From Calothrix sp. NIES-4101 (GTDB lineage: Bacteria; Cyanobacteriota; Cyanobacteriia; Cyanobacteriales; Nostocaceae), in contig AP018280.1 in the NCBI GenBank assembly GCA_004296455.1, positions 2,728,001-2,792,000 of the forward strand: a stretch of 64,000 nucleotides of DNA. Reading direction: 5' to 3'. The position numbers and the translations under genes are program-made. The notes beneath the pieces were generated by a model that saw only the letters and a list, made by a program, of their open reading frames with translations, was not told the DNA's origin and ran no database searches. Shown piece by piece: positions 1-9,020 of this stretch; within the stretch, counting starts at the first letter, position 1, and each line of letters opens with the position of its first letter.

Positions 1-655
1 CAGTATTTCCATTGAACTGCTGAAATTTAATTTCTTTTCCAGAAACTTGCCCTTGTTCTCGCAACTCTTGGAGTAATTGTCTGCGCTCTTGGGGTGTAAA
101 AAAAATCTCATGTAGATTCAAAAACTGGACTTGGCTAATATTTTCTGCACCCAAAAGTTTGAGAAAAGTGGCATTTGCTTCCAGTAATTTGCCTTCTAAT
201 GTTGAGCGAAATATACCTACATTTAATCTATTTAGTAATGAATGCAGGCGAATTTCTAAACTTGCAGATTTACGTTGATAGTCAAGACGTTCTAAGGCAT
301 GTTTTACGGCTGTAACTAGACGAATATAATGATGACAAGATTTCACTACATAGTCATCTAAACCTGCTTTCATCGCTTCTACAGCGACTTCCTGTGTTGC
401 AGAACTGGTAAACATGATGACGGGGAGTTCAGTAAAAACGGCTTTGAGTTCGCTCAATACAGTTAAACCATCACTCCAATGCAACTGATAATCAGTGATA
501 GCAACATCATAATTATTATTGGCAGCTAATGCTTGAGCAAAGCTACTCGCATCCATCACATGCTCAACTTCTAAGTCGAAAAACTCTTTTTTGAGAAAGT
601 GAATCACTAAAGTACGAGTATCAGGACTATCATCTATTAATAAAATACGCAGCAT
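1..655 (-). CDS. Response regulator with REC and PAS domains (partial, 3' end outside window)
   Basis: The reading frame starts at an ATG (653-655) with MLRILLIDDSPD and runs off the left edge, so only the N-terminal 218 residues are visible. Residues 1-120 form a receiver domain: acidic pocket IDDSPD, phospho-acceptor Asp in VAITDYQLHW, switch Thr/Ser in IMFTSSA, and a VKSCHH segment at the usual Lys site. A coiled linker follows (VKHALERLDYQRKSASLEIRLHS) and then the start of a PAS domain (LNVGIFRSTLEGKLLEANATFLKLLG). Such REC-PAS proteins usually continue into a histidine kinase or GGDEF domain, but that part is not in the window. It is a cytoplasmic signalling protein. The same-strand hybrid kinase further along and nblA between them are neighbours, with no proven link. 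Confidence 0.85.
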   Translation of the reverse strand, partial: MLRILLIDDSPDTRTLVIHFLKKEFFDLEVEHVMDASSFAQALAANNNYDVAITDYQLHWSDGLTVLSELKAVFTELPVIMFTSSATQEVAVEAMKAGLDDYVVKSCHHYIRLVTAVKHALERLDYQRKSASLEIRLHSLLNRLNVGIFRSTLEGKLLEANATFLKLLGAENISQVQFLNLHEIFFTPQERRQLLQELREQGQVSGKEIKFQQFNGNT

Positions 656-1272
656 ATTACAAAACTTATTTTATTTAAATATTTTTTACTTATCTAAACA
701 TAGGGTAACAGTATGCGTGCACGAATATCTTCATTCCCAAGCAAGTGTTTATAGATTATTCATTCTCTCTAAAGAGTGGTAAATCTATCCAAGAGCGCGA
801 ACCTCAATTGAATTCTGAGTACACGCCAAATGTACAATTCATCCGTCCATTACTCTACGAAAAATTACCAAGCCAATTACATTCACTGGCATAAATCGCT
901 ACTATAAAATTTTTCGCATATCAAATATTTGTTCTTTATACTTTGGTGCGATTCTTATAGTCTTGTCTTCTACCCAAAGAACTAAACCTCCACATAAACT
1001 TATCTATCTGAAGCTATAGAAAAAAACAAAAAATAGAATCATGAATATGGGTGATTTTTCAGCCAGCAACTAACTTATTTAACTTAGGAAATAGTTAATT
1101 ATCATCAATCACATATCGTGAGAAATAAAAGCCCACTACTAATAATGAAAAGAAGCACTACTAAAGATAGTGAACACTAAAAACAAAACAATATAACATA
1201 GCAATTACAGAGTCAAAAGCGAACTTACTTAATAATTTGGCTCAAATGATTTTAGGAATATAGGAGTTTTTT
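656..1272. other. Intergenic region upstream of nblA
   Basis: This is 617 bases of AT-rich sequence between the divergently read response regulator and nblA. It must hold the promoters of both. I found no clear NtcA box (GTA-N8-TAC) and no open frame worth calling. The only firm signal is the nblA ribosome-binding site AGGAG at 1262-1266. Confidence 0.5.
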
Positions 1273-1449
1273 ATGGATACTAATGCATTTCAACTTAGCT
1301 TAGAACAGCAGTTCCAGATGCGTTTAATGGAACAGTCGGCTGAAAGTCTGACTCGTGAACAGCTATTAGATGTGGTAATTCAAACTTCTCGTTTACTGAT
1401 GATTAAAGATAATGTGATTCGGGGATTGGTAAAGGAGTCTGTGTTCTAA
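1273..1449 (+). CDS. nblA: NblA, phycobilisome degradation protein
   Basis: This 58-residue protein begins MDTNAFQLSLEQQFQMR and ends LVKESVF. It matches the NblA family in length and in its signatures: the N-terminal LSLEQQFQMR helix, SREQL-like 'LTREQLLD', and the long second helix with RLLMIKDNVIR. NblA is a small helical adaptor that binds phycobilisome rods and the Clp chaperone ClpC, so that phycobiliproteins are degraded under nitrogen or sulphur starvation and in developing heterocysts. The start is supported by AGGAG seven bases upstream. The gene is monocistronic here, flanked by a response regulator and a hybrid kinase on the other strand. Family assignment is confident; its control cannot be read from the sequence. 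Confidence 0.93.
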   Translation: MDTNAFQLSLEQQFQMRLMEQSAESLTREQLLDVVIQTSRLLMIKDNVIRGLVKESVF

Positions 1450-1472
1450 ACCTATCCAACATGCAATCAAAA

Positions 1473-4379
1473 TTACGTATTTTTGACAACTTGCACAATT
1501 ACTTCTATCAACTCATTAGGCTCAATTGGTTTGGATAAATGTTTTTGAAATCCAACAGCGATCGCTTGTTTTTGATCATATTCACTTGCATAGGCTGTTA
1601 AGGCAACTGCGGGAATGTTTCCCCCAGCTTCTTGGGGTAAAGTTCTGATTTGACGCATTAACATATAGCCATCCATCTCTGGCATCCCAATATCACTAAT
1701 AATAATTGTTGGCTGGAACTGACTTAATATTTCTAATGCATCAAAAGCTGATGTAGCTTGGGTAATAATTGCGCCTTCCGTCTCCAAGACGAAGGTAATA
1801 AAATCCCGTGAATCGATATCATCATCCACAACTAATATTTGGATATCTTGAAGATTTTGGCAATCTGAAGCCATTTCTTCAGTAGTGATGTTATTTTCTT
1901 GTTTTTCTGTCATCTGAGATAATGGCAATTGCACTTTAAAGGTTGCCCCTAAATCTTCACCCTCACTTTCAACACTGACTTTGCCACCATGCATTTCGGT
2001 AATTTGTTGGACAATTGCCAATCCTAAGCCTAAGCCGCCAAATTTTCGGGTGGTGGCACTATCGGCTTGGCGAAAATACTCAAAAACGTCAGGTAAAAAT
2101 TCTTTTTTAATGCCTTTGCCATTATCAGTAAAGGTAATGCAAGCATTATTATAGATTTGTTCTAAACTCACTTTTACCCAACCTCCGTTTGGTGTAAATT
2201 TAACTGCATTTGTGAAAAGATTCCAGAAAACTTGTTGCAAACGTCCGGCATCACCGAGAACATGACAGAAATCTACTGCAAATACAGTTGTTATTTGGAT
2301 GTCTTTGGCTTCTGCGGCTAAACGTACTGTTTCCCAGGCTGCTAAGATGAGAGATTTTAGTTCGACTGGGGAGGCATTCAGGGTTAATTTACCTTGTAAA
2401 ATTCGAGATATATCTAATAAGTCTTCGATTAATTGTCCTTGGAGTTTGGCATTGCGTTCAATAATTGTTAACGCTTCAGCAGTGCTTTCAGGATTGAGTT
2501 TGCGGGTTTGTAAAATTTTTGACCAACCTAAAATGGGATTGAGAGGCGATCGCAATTCGTGGGAAAGTACAGCTAGGAATTCGTCTTTAATGCGGTTGGC
2601 TTGCTCGGCTTCGCTGCGGGCTTTCTGTTCAGCTTCGTAAAGACGGGTATTTTCGATCGCAATTGATCCCATTTGTGCTATCTGAACAAGTATGGATTCG
2701 TCTTCTTCGCTAAAGTCACTACCATCGTCCTTATCGGATAGTTGGATTAATCCCAGATTCTGGCTATCACGCCCGACTAATGGTGCTGCTAACCAACCCC
2801 GCATAGGAGGGTGTTTTTCCCTAGCACTACCAAATCCTTGCCATTGGGGATGGGCTTCAATTTCCGCTTGTGTCATTCGCATGGGGCGATTTGTCTCGCA
2901 AACACGTCTATAAATGCCGGAACCATTGGGATTTTCATGATAATCCCGCCAAGCTGCATATTTATCAGACAGCGAAATGAAGCTGATTGACTGTTCCCAA
3001 TTTTCGTTAGTTGTGGTGCTGGTGACACATTGATGTGCACCAATAATAGTCCGAGCTTGTTCAGTAATGACTTTAATGACTTCGGCAATGGAAAGGGCAG
3101 AATTGATAGCTAAAGCTGCTTTGGTTAATCCACGTAGTTGATTTGCATAATGCTGCGATCGTGCTAACATTTGTTGGCGTTCCGCCTGCATTTGCCGATA
3201 TTCGCTAATATCCTGGTTAACCGCAATACCCCCGTTAATATTTCCCTGGCTGTCTCGTAGTGGTACGGCTGAGTTCAAAATGGTTTTGTGACTGCCATCA
3301 AAGCACTCGATATCTATCACTTCGTTGATAGAGGTTTCTCCTTGTTGAATTGCCCGTCTCATTGCCCATTCTTCAGGAGAAATCAGTTCCCCAGTATCCG
3401 CCCACCATCCCCTATATTCTCCGTAATCCTCCGTTCCCACATATTTTTTCCCAGCCCAAATTTCCTCTCCGGCTCGATTAGTATGCACAATCTTGCCATT
3501 TTTATCGCTAATCCAGACACCGACAGGTAAATTTTCTAACACAGACCACAGTATTTCTTTGTTTTGTTCGAGTTCTTCCTGGGATTGCTTCTGGGCAGTG
3601 ATATCACGGGAGGATGAGACTAATAACTTCGGCTTCCCTTCCGCATCGGTGACGAGTGAAACCATCACATCCCACCATTTGGGTGTGCCTTTAGCAGTAT
3701 GGCGAAATCCCCGGAACCTTCCTACTTTTCCCTTTTTGGCAGTTTCTATCGCCTCCAAGACTAAACTACGCGCAGGTTCTTGCCAAAAATCAATCCATGG
3801 CTTGCCAATTAAGGGGGTAAAGTCGTCAATTTCCATAAGTAGTAACCCCGGTTTGTTCATTGACAATAAACGGGCATCTAAGTCCAAAATCTTAATGCAG
3901 TCAGGGCTATTTTCTAAGATGCTACGGTTAAGTTCTTCGCTTTCACGTAAAGATTGTTCTACTTTTTTGCGTTCAGTAATATTTTGCACAATCGCCATTC
4001 CCGCAAAAATTTCTTTGCGCTCGTTTTTGACAGGAATTGTATTGATCTGATAAAAATGATGGTTGCCTAATACTTCCACAACCTTGGTTTCTCCAGCTAG
4101 AGCCTGGCGATATAATGGCTCTATTAATACACAAGTTTGATGAGGAAATACTTCCCAAATAGTTTGACCAATTATTGTTTGTGGCTCTATGCCAAATACT
4201 GTGAGTCCCTGTCCTTCGGCGGCTAAGTAACGCAAGTTTTGATCAAATAACATTAATGCATAATTGGGAGAGTTATCGAGTAAAATTTGACAAATATTTT
4301 CACACTCTAATAATGCTGCATATTGAGGTGGTAACTTATTGCCAGCTACGTGGCGATCGCAGTTGTCTTGTTCGTACAT
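1473..4379 (-). CDS. Hybrid histidine kinase, PAS-PAS-PAS-GAF-HisKA-HATPase-REC
   Basis: This is a 968-residue cytoplasmic sensor kinase with no membrane segment. Three PAS/PAC units occupy about residues 29-135, 145-265 and 275-395, each ending in a PAC-like stretch such as 'NITERKK' or 'SSRDITAQKQS'. A GAF domain follows at about 425-590. The dimerisation helix carries the phospho-acceptor His607 in SHELRSPLNP. The ATPase domain shows the N box (NLFTNAVKF), G1 (DNGKGI) and G2 (GLGLGLAI). A C-terminal receiver has acidic VVDDD and the phospho-acceptor Asp896 in SDIGMPEMDG. The layout fits a redox, light or metabolite sensor; the signal is unknown. It converges on nblA, ending 24 bases from it, and could be translated independently of it. 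Confidence 0.93.
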   Translation of the reverse strand: MYEQDNCDRHVAGNKLPPQYAALLECENICQILLDNSPNYALMLFDQNLRYLAAEGQGLTVFGIEPQTIIGQTIWEVFPHQTCVLIEPLYRQALAGETKVVEVLGNHHFYQINTIPVKNERKEIFAGMAIVQNITERKKVEQSLRESEELNRSILENSPDCIKILDLDARLLSMNKPGLLLMEIDDFTPLIGKPWIDFWQEPARSLVLEAIETAKKGKVGRFRGFRHTAKGTPKWWDVMVSLVTDAEGKPKLLVSSSRDITAQKQSQEELEQNKEILWSVLENLPVGVWISDKNGKIVHTNRAGEEIWAGKKYVGTEDYGEYRGWWADTGELISPEEWAMRRAIQQGETSINEVIDIECFDGSHKTILNSAVPLRDSQGNINGGIAVNQDISEYRQMQAERQQMLARSQHYANQLRGLTKAALAINSALSIAEVIKVITEQARTIIGAHQCVTSTTTNENWEQSISFISLSDKYAAWRDYHENPNGSGIYRRVCETNRPMRMTQAEIEAHPQWQGFGSAREKHPPMRGWLAAPLVGRDSQNLGLIQLSDKDDGSDFSEEDESILVQIAQMGSIAIENTRLYEAEQKARSEAEQANRIKDEFLAVLSHELRSPLNPILGWSKILQTRKLNPESTAEALTIIERNAKLQGQLIEDLLDISRILQGKLTLNASPVELKSLILAAWETVRLAAEAKDIQITTVFAVDFCHVLGDAGRLQQVFWNLFTNAVKFTPNGGWVKVSLEQIYNNACITFTDNGKGIKKEFLPDVFEYFRQADSATTRKFGGLGLGLAIVQQITEMHGGKVSVESEGEDLGATFKVQLPLSQMTEKQENNITTEEMASDCQNLQDIQILVVDDDIDSRDFITFVLETEGAIITQATSAFDALEILSQFQPTIIISDIGMPEMDGYMLMRQIRTLPQEAGGNIPAVALTAYASEYDQKQAIAVGFQKHLSKPIEPNELIEVIVQVVKNT

Positions 4380-5223
4380 TTTTTGGACTCTGCAAAATTC
4401 TAACTTTTCAAAAGTTAATTAATAAAATTATTTTGTGGTGACTGAACTGATAACTACTGTTCAAAAGAAGCTGAGTCTCATTCAGTTACAGAGCGTCTCA
4501 ATTAAGGAATAAGCAAACTAAAAAAGAGCGATGCAAGTGGCAATATTGGTAATTAGTTTCATGAAAATCACCTACCAAAAAATTTACAGAAACGTGCTTG
4601 ATATTCAAACACTTGTTATCATCGCACTCAAGGATGGGTTTTTGCAATTATTCGTAATCTAAAATAATTGTCACTTTTTACCTAGCACATAGCTAAGTGA
4701 TGCTGCCGGCAAGCAACAAAATATGTCTATGAATTGATTTGGGATTCACCTACAGATAAATTTGCCAGGGAGATGACATCTAAGCATTTCTACTCAAATG
4801 TTAAACAATAGCTATGAAGCTAAATGTAATGTGGATAGTTGGTCTATTTAATAGTATTGATTGAGAGATATTTTTCTTCACATTACACTCACTGAAAAAG
4901 TGTCAGTTTTTCAATGGAGTAGCGCCGTTGCAGGTTGCTTTCGAGACTAAATTTTGGACTAAATTTTGATAACAGGATAGGGGTAAAAATTTGCGTTGTA
5001 TACAGCAAACGGGTAATATACAAGCTGATATCATCCTGAGTTTCCCCTTTCTCAATTTGCTAGACCTTAAAGGCTGCGTCTTGAAGATTAGTAAGCCAGA
5101 AAATGATATCTATTAGCCGTTATTAGCATAGATCAGGAAAAGAAATAAGCGATCGCGGATGCTAATTTTCATGCACAATCTACCCATTTACAAATAGCAT
5201 AACAATTCCCAATCCAAAATACT
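4380..5223. other. Long intergenic region, no gene recognised
   Basis: This is 844 AT-rich bases between the divergent hybrid kinase and the beta-glucosidase. I see no convincing coding frame and no tRNA. A short tandem direct repeat, GACTAAATTTTG twice, lies near 4945-4970. A HIP1 site GCGATCGC lies near 5150. The beta-glucosidase ATG has no obvious Shine-Dalgarno sequence in front of it. Confidence 0.5.
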
Positions 5224-6594
5224 ATGGTTTATCTCTTCCCAAAAGACTTTTCTTGGGGTGTAGCAACAGCCTCTTACCAAATCGAAGGTGCAGTAGACGA
5301 GGATGGACGTAAACCCAGTGTTTGGGATACTTTTAGTGAGACTCCGGGAAAAGTTGTCAATGGAGATACGGGAAAAATTGCTTGCAACCACTATCACTTG
5401 TATGAAAGCGATGTGCAGTTAATGGCAAAGTTGGGAATCAAACACTATCGCTTCAGTATTTCCTGGTCAAGAATTATTCCTGATGGTCGTGGTCAAGTCA
5501 ATGAGGCAGGCATTAACTTTTATCAACGACTTGTTGATTGCTTACTCAAGCATGGAATTACACCCCATGCAACATTATTTCACTGGGATAGTCCCCAAGC
5601 CTTAGAAGACTTGTATGGTTCGTGGCGCGATCGCCAAATGGCTTACGATTATGCAGATTATGTTACCGCAGTAGTGAGTCGGTTAGGCGATCGCATTATC
5701 AATTGGATGACAATTAACGAAATACCCTGTTTTACCTATATGGGTTATGGCGTTGCCCAGGAACCACCCCACGCCCCAGGAACCCTGGTTAAAACTAAAA
5801 AGGAAGTATATCAAACTTGTCATCATGCCATTCTTGCCCATGGTTTAGGTTGTCAAGCAATTCGTGCCGCATCATCCATACCCTGTCAAATCGCCTTAGT
5901 GGATAATTGTGGCGTAACTGTTCCCATTAGCGAATCTCCTGCAAACATCGAAGCGGCAAAAAAAGCATTTCCTACCTCTTGGTTAAATGGTGCAATCATT
6001 TTTCCCGTACTTACAGGTGCGTATAGTGATGCCATGTTAGCAGAATTAGGCGAAAATGCACCTGACATTCAAGCCGGAGATTTGGAAATCATTCACCAAC
6101 CACTGGATGCGATCGGTTTAAATATTTATACAGGTATATACGTGCGTGCTGCGGATAACCAACGCGGTTATGAATTTCTTCCCCTCCCAGAACATTATCC
6201 GCGCTTAAATATGCCTTGGTTACATATCATTCCCGAAAGCATCTATTGGGGTATTCGTCATCTCAGTGAAACCTTAGCACATCCAAATTTACCTGTGTAC
6301 ATCACCGAAAACGGTTGTGCAGTCCATGATCAAATCAATGAAAATAGTGAAATAATTGATAGCGATCGCATTATGTATTTGAGACAGCATCTCAAATCAG
6401 CCCATCGGGCAATTAGCGAAGGATATCCATTAAAGGGTTATTTTCTCTGGAGTTTGATGGACAATTTTGAATGGGCTTGGGGTTTTTCCCGTCGTTTCGG
6501 AATTGTATATACAGATTACAATACACAGCAACGTATTCCCAAAGCTAGTTTTGATTGGTATGCCGAATGTATTCGCCAAAATAGCGTAGTCTAA
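5224..6594 (+). CDS. Family 1 glycoside hydrolase (beta-glucosidase)
   Basis: The 456-residue length and motifs are those of a GH1 (beta/alpha)8-barrel beta-glucosidase. The N-terminus shows the family signature FSWGVATASYQIEGA with the sugar-binding Gln. The acid/base Glu166 lies in MTINEIPC, where most relatives have TxNEP, and the nucleophile Glu362 lies in YITENGC. The late GYFLWSLMDNFEWAWGFS motif is the glycone-binding segment. The enzyme should hydrolyse beta-linked glucosides, or related beta-glycosides, by retention. There is no signal peptide, so it should act in the cytoplasm. It has no co-directional partner close by. Substrate cannot be decided from sequence. Confidence 0.93.
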   Translation: MVYLFPKDFSWGVATASYQIEGAVDEDGRKPSVWDTFSETPGKVVNGDTGKIACNHYHLYESDVQLMAKLGIKHYRFSISWSRIIPDGRGQVNEAGINFYQRLVDCLLKHGITPHATLFHWDSPQALEDLYGSWRDRQMAYDYADYVTAVVSRLGDRIINWMTINEIPCFTYMGYGVAQEPPHAPGTLVKTKKEVYQTCHHAILAHGLGCQAIRAASSIPCQIALVDNCGVTVPISESPANIEAAKKAFPTSWLNGAIIFPVLTGAYSDAMLAELGENAPDIQAGDLEIIHQPLDAIGLNIYTGIYVRAADNQRGYEFLPLPEHYPRLNMPWLHIIPESIYWGIRHLSETLAHPNLPVYITENGCAVHDQINENSEIIDSDRIMYLRQHLKSAHRAISEGYPLKGYFLWSLMDNFEWAWGFSRRFGIVYTDYNTQQRIPKASFDWYAECIRQNSVV

Positions 6595-6619
6595 TACCAA
6601 TTCACAATTCGCAAGTCGC

Positions 6620-6700
6620 AATACTCGCTGTCGCGTAGGCGCAAGCCTTCTCGAAGAGTGTACGCCGTTAGGCGTTGTCGAAGACTAGCAAGCTACGCAA
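6620..6700. repeat. Imperfect inverted-repeat element downstream of the beta-glucosidase
   Basis: A compact palindrome-rich block follows the GH1 gene. It contains a small hairpin ACGCC-GTTA-GGCGT near 6662-6675 and an outer pair GCGTAG (about 6633-6638) and CTACGC (about 6693-6698). It resembles the small dispersed repeats common in Nostocales intergenic DNA. It may act as an RNA hairpin or terminator, but no T-run follows directly. Confidence 0.55.
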
Positions 6701-6866
6701 TTAAAGAACTTAGATGCAGCAAAGCTTTCAGGATTTACATCTGTATCAGATTTTTCGTGAAATGGTATAAGTTGAGGCAAACAGTGCCAAAGTAGGGTGC
6801 TGTTAGCAGAGCGTAACGCACCATTGCAAATCCAATCGAAAATTGTAGGTGATTAAATTCTCATTC

Positions 6867-7613
6867 CTAAGCTGTTTCCAAAAATTCTAAATACCCTGAA
6901 CTCAGTTCTTTGACAGCTAGATCATAAAATTGCTTGCCATGTTCGGGTGTCGCTAAAGCCGGATTAGAACCCATACGCCCATCTGGGTAACGCAATCTAA
7001 AATCTGTAGCACTATAAATTTTATGTTCAGATGCAACTTCTGAGGATAAGTAGGCTTGCTTAATGGCTTCTGGATAGATGTATTGGGTAACAGCGACTTC
7101 ACTGGGAGTCGCGTGTGAACCTTCCTGTTCTCCATACAACTCTTTTGCCAGTTTGTAGACAGAACTGCACATAAACCAATTTGCCACCTGACATTGCACC
7201 TGTTGTGCATTTGGAATCTGCAAATCTTCCAAATGGGCATAAGTTTCCGAAAATGCAGCTTTCAGGGTAGCAACATTACCACCATGTCCATTAATAAAGT
7301 AAAACTTCGTAAAACCTACTTTCGCCAGACTAGTGACATAGTCACGCACTACCTGAATTAAAGTGCTGGGGCGTAAACTAATCGTGCCAGGAAAAGCGGT
7401 ATGATGTAGAGCCATACCGACATTGATTGTCGGAGCAACGATCGCTCCAGTAACTTCACCGACACCACGTGCGATCGCTTCTGCACAAATTGCATCCGTA
7501 CCAATTAAACCCGTAGGTCCGTGTTGCTCTGTTGAACCAATGGGAAAAATAATACCTCTGGATGTTTGTAAATAGGTTTCGACTTCTTGCCAGGTGCTTA
7601 AGTGTAGTAACAT
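6867..7613 (-). CDS. Creatininase-family amidohydrolase
   Basis: This 248-residue protein has the creatininase fold signatures: GSTEQHGPTG (Glu29, His31), LIGTDA (Asp40), and the central INGHGGN motif, followed by a late Glu/His region (QEGSHATPSEVA). These residues bind the paired metal ions in creatininase and in related enzymes such as formamide hydrolases of riboflavin/F420 metabolism and MftE-like peptidases. The likely role is hydrolysis of a C-N amide bond in the cytoplasm. The substrate is unknown, and a true creatininase is unlikely in a phototroph. It is divergent from the secreted-protein gene that starts 40 bases away. Its presence in the same window as cofG, 27 kb away, is no evidence for an F420 role. 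Confidence 0.85.
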   Translation of the reverse strand: MLLHLSTWQEVETYLQTSRGIIFPIGSTEQHGPTGLIGTDAICAEAIARGVGEVTGAIVAPTINVGMALHHTAFPGTISLRPSTLIQVVRDYVTSLAKVGFTKFYFINGHGGNVATLKAAFSETYAHLEDLQIPNAQQVQCQVANWFMCSSVYKLAKELYGEQEGSHATPSEVAVTQYIYPEAIKQAYLSSEVASEHKIYSATDFRLRYPDGRMGSNPALATPEHGKQFYDLAVKELSSGYLEFLETA

Positions 7614-7653
7614 TTTCCTAAATAACCTCTAACAACATCCACTAACCACCAGT

Positions 7654-8205
7654 ATGACATCCTCTAGTTTTTGGCAAACTTTGACTGGTTTAACTGTAGG
7701 ATGTGGGTTGTTCAATAGTTTGCTGATTACTCCTGCTTGGGCTGGACGGGATATTTTTAATCAGCAACCACCCACTATTAACCACTACTTTGGGCATCAT
7801 ATTGCCAAACAAGCTAACGGTGAACAAATTACCTATACCTACGCTCCCCAAAATTTTCGGCGACTATTTCCGCAGTTCCCGAAAAGTACTTTTTCTATAA
7901 CTTTTATCAAAAATCAAGCAAAAACCATTAATCTTAATTTCCACGAAAATTTTGGTCAATATCCAGGTAGCTATAATTACGATCAGTCAGTTGCTGCCAA
8001 ATTCTATAACTATATTTTTGGCTATCAACCACCAATTTGGCGCGAGATAACTACTAAATTTAGCGGCAATGAAACTATTTATTTTTACGAGTATTGTTTG
8101 GGGGATGGAGTCGTGACAAGTTTTGATAGATATGGATATAAGCAATTTACCGATTCTGCCACTCTAACTTACGACACTCGCTGCGAATCTCCACCAAATT
8201 TTTAA
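7654..8205 (+). CDS. Secreted hypothetical protein
   Basis: This 183-residue protein was not recognised. The N-terminus is a clear signal peptide: hydrophobic stretch LTGLTVGCGLFNSLLI followed by TPAWA-GRDIF, a good signal peptidase I site. The mature part is rich in Tyr, Phe and Asn (for example QITYTYAPQNF and YNYDQSVAAKFYNYIFGY). It contains two Cys near the C-terminus (EYCLGDG, DTRCES) that could form a disulfide in the periplasm. It is read away from the creatininase-family gene. No catalytic motif is visible. Confidence 0.7.
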   Translation: MTSSSFWQTLTGLTVGCGLFNSLLITPAWAGRDIFNQQPPTINHYFGHHIAKQANGEQITYTYAPQNFRRLFPQFPKSTFSITFIKNQAKTINLNFHENFGQYPGSYNYDQSVAAKFYNYIFGYQPPIWREITTKFSGNETIYFYEYCLGDGVVTSFDRYGYKQFTDSATLTYDTRCESPPNF

Positions 8206-8260
8206 TTGATTGAGATGAGTTAAGACCAAGGAAATAAACTTGATTCCTCAATAATTTTAG

Positions 8261-8533
8261 CTAATTAAAAGAATAATGTTTCTTCACATCACTTTTAATT
8301 TCCCATGTACAAGACATTCCCACTGGGAACGTCACCAAATCACCTTTTCCCATCTGTACTGGTTGACCACCATCAGGTGTAACAATTACATCACCTTCTA
8401 GAAAATAACAAGTTTCTTGAGTATCATAAGTCCAAGGAAATTTAGAGATTTCTTTTTGCCAAATGCCCCATTTGGACACCCCTAACTGGTGTAATTTTTC
8501 CTGACTTGGTTGATGCTCAATTTGAATATCCAT
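8261..8533 (-). CDS. Small cupin-domain protein
   Basis: This 90-residue protein consists of a single cupin of the ureidoglycine-aminohydrolase-like (DUF861, cupin_3) type. It has WGIWQKEISKFPWTYD, then ETCYFLEGDVIVTPDGG, then a GKGDLVTFPVGMSCTW motif that closes the beta barrel. The metal-ligand set is reduced compared with classical cupins (Glu and Cys at the first motif), so enzymatic activity is uncertain. It is cytoplasmic. It lies next to the Mo-nitrogenase C-terminal-like gene on the same strand but 127 bases apart, so co-transcription is possible but not shown. Confidence 0.82.
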   Translation of the reverse strand: MDIQIEHQPSQEKLHQLGVSKWGIWQKEISKFPWTYDTQETCYFLEGDVIVTPDGGQPVQMGKGDLVTFPVGMSCTWEIKSDVKKHYSFN

Positions 8534-8660
8534 TACTTGCTATCTCTATCTCAACTGCACTATTTAATTTTCTGATTTTAGTACATTTACAGCATCACGT
8601 TCAAAACTTCTATATTTTGATGGCTGACTTCTGACTTCTGTGACTTCTGTAATTCTTGGA

Positions 8661-9020
8661 CTAGCAGTAAGACTGAATATCTTCTCCGCATTCGTCTACT
8701 AGATAGCATAATGCCCGAAAACGCAACCCGACAAATTGATCATATAAAGGGTTTAATTTGCACATTGGCGGAATGTGAGCCACTTTACGACCAAACACAA
8801 CGATATCACGTTCAAATGGGCATTGGGCTGGAATTACTTTCGCAACTAACTTTGCTAACTTAGGATTATTTATTTCTAATGCATCAATCCGATTTCGTAA
8901 TGGTTGTAACCAATCCAATTTCACTTTTAGCAACTTTCTGGTGACAAATTCTTGTTCTTCTTCTGCGACAGCTTGTACAAAAACAGGGAAAACAAGATTT
9001 TGGTCGTTAGTTTTAAGCAT
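8661..9020 (-). CDS. Stand-alone Mo-dependent nitrogenase C-terminal-like protein
   Basis: This 119-residue protein ends in the segment known as the Mo-dependent nitrogenase C-terminal domain (Mo-nitro_C): LAKLVAKVIPAQCPFERDI, then FGRKVAHIPPMCKLNPLYDQ, then LRFRALCYLVDECGEDI. It keeps conserved Cys in CPFER, PPMCKLNP and LCYLVDECG. Such small proteins are common in diazotrophic cyanobacteria, but their function is not established despite the domain name. An AGGAG about 12 bases upstream supports the ATG. No nif structural gene is in the window. Family assignment is confident; function is unknown. Confidence 0.85.
   Translation of the reverse strand: MLKTNDQNLVFPVFVQAVAEEEQEFVTRKLLKVKLDWLQPLRNRIDALEINNPKLAKLVAKVIPAQCPFERDIVVFGRKVAHIPPMCKLNPLYDQFVGLRFRALCYLVDECGEDIQSYC

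Noticed and set aside
3493-4050. Long plus-strand frame opposite the hybrid kinase
   Set aside because: It overlaps PAS domains fully, has no start signal, and its composition is that of an antisense shadow.
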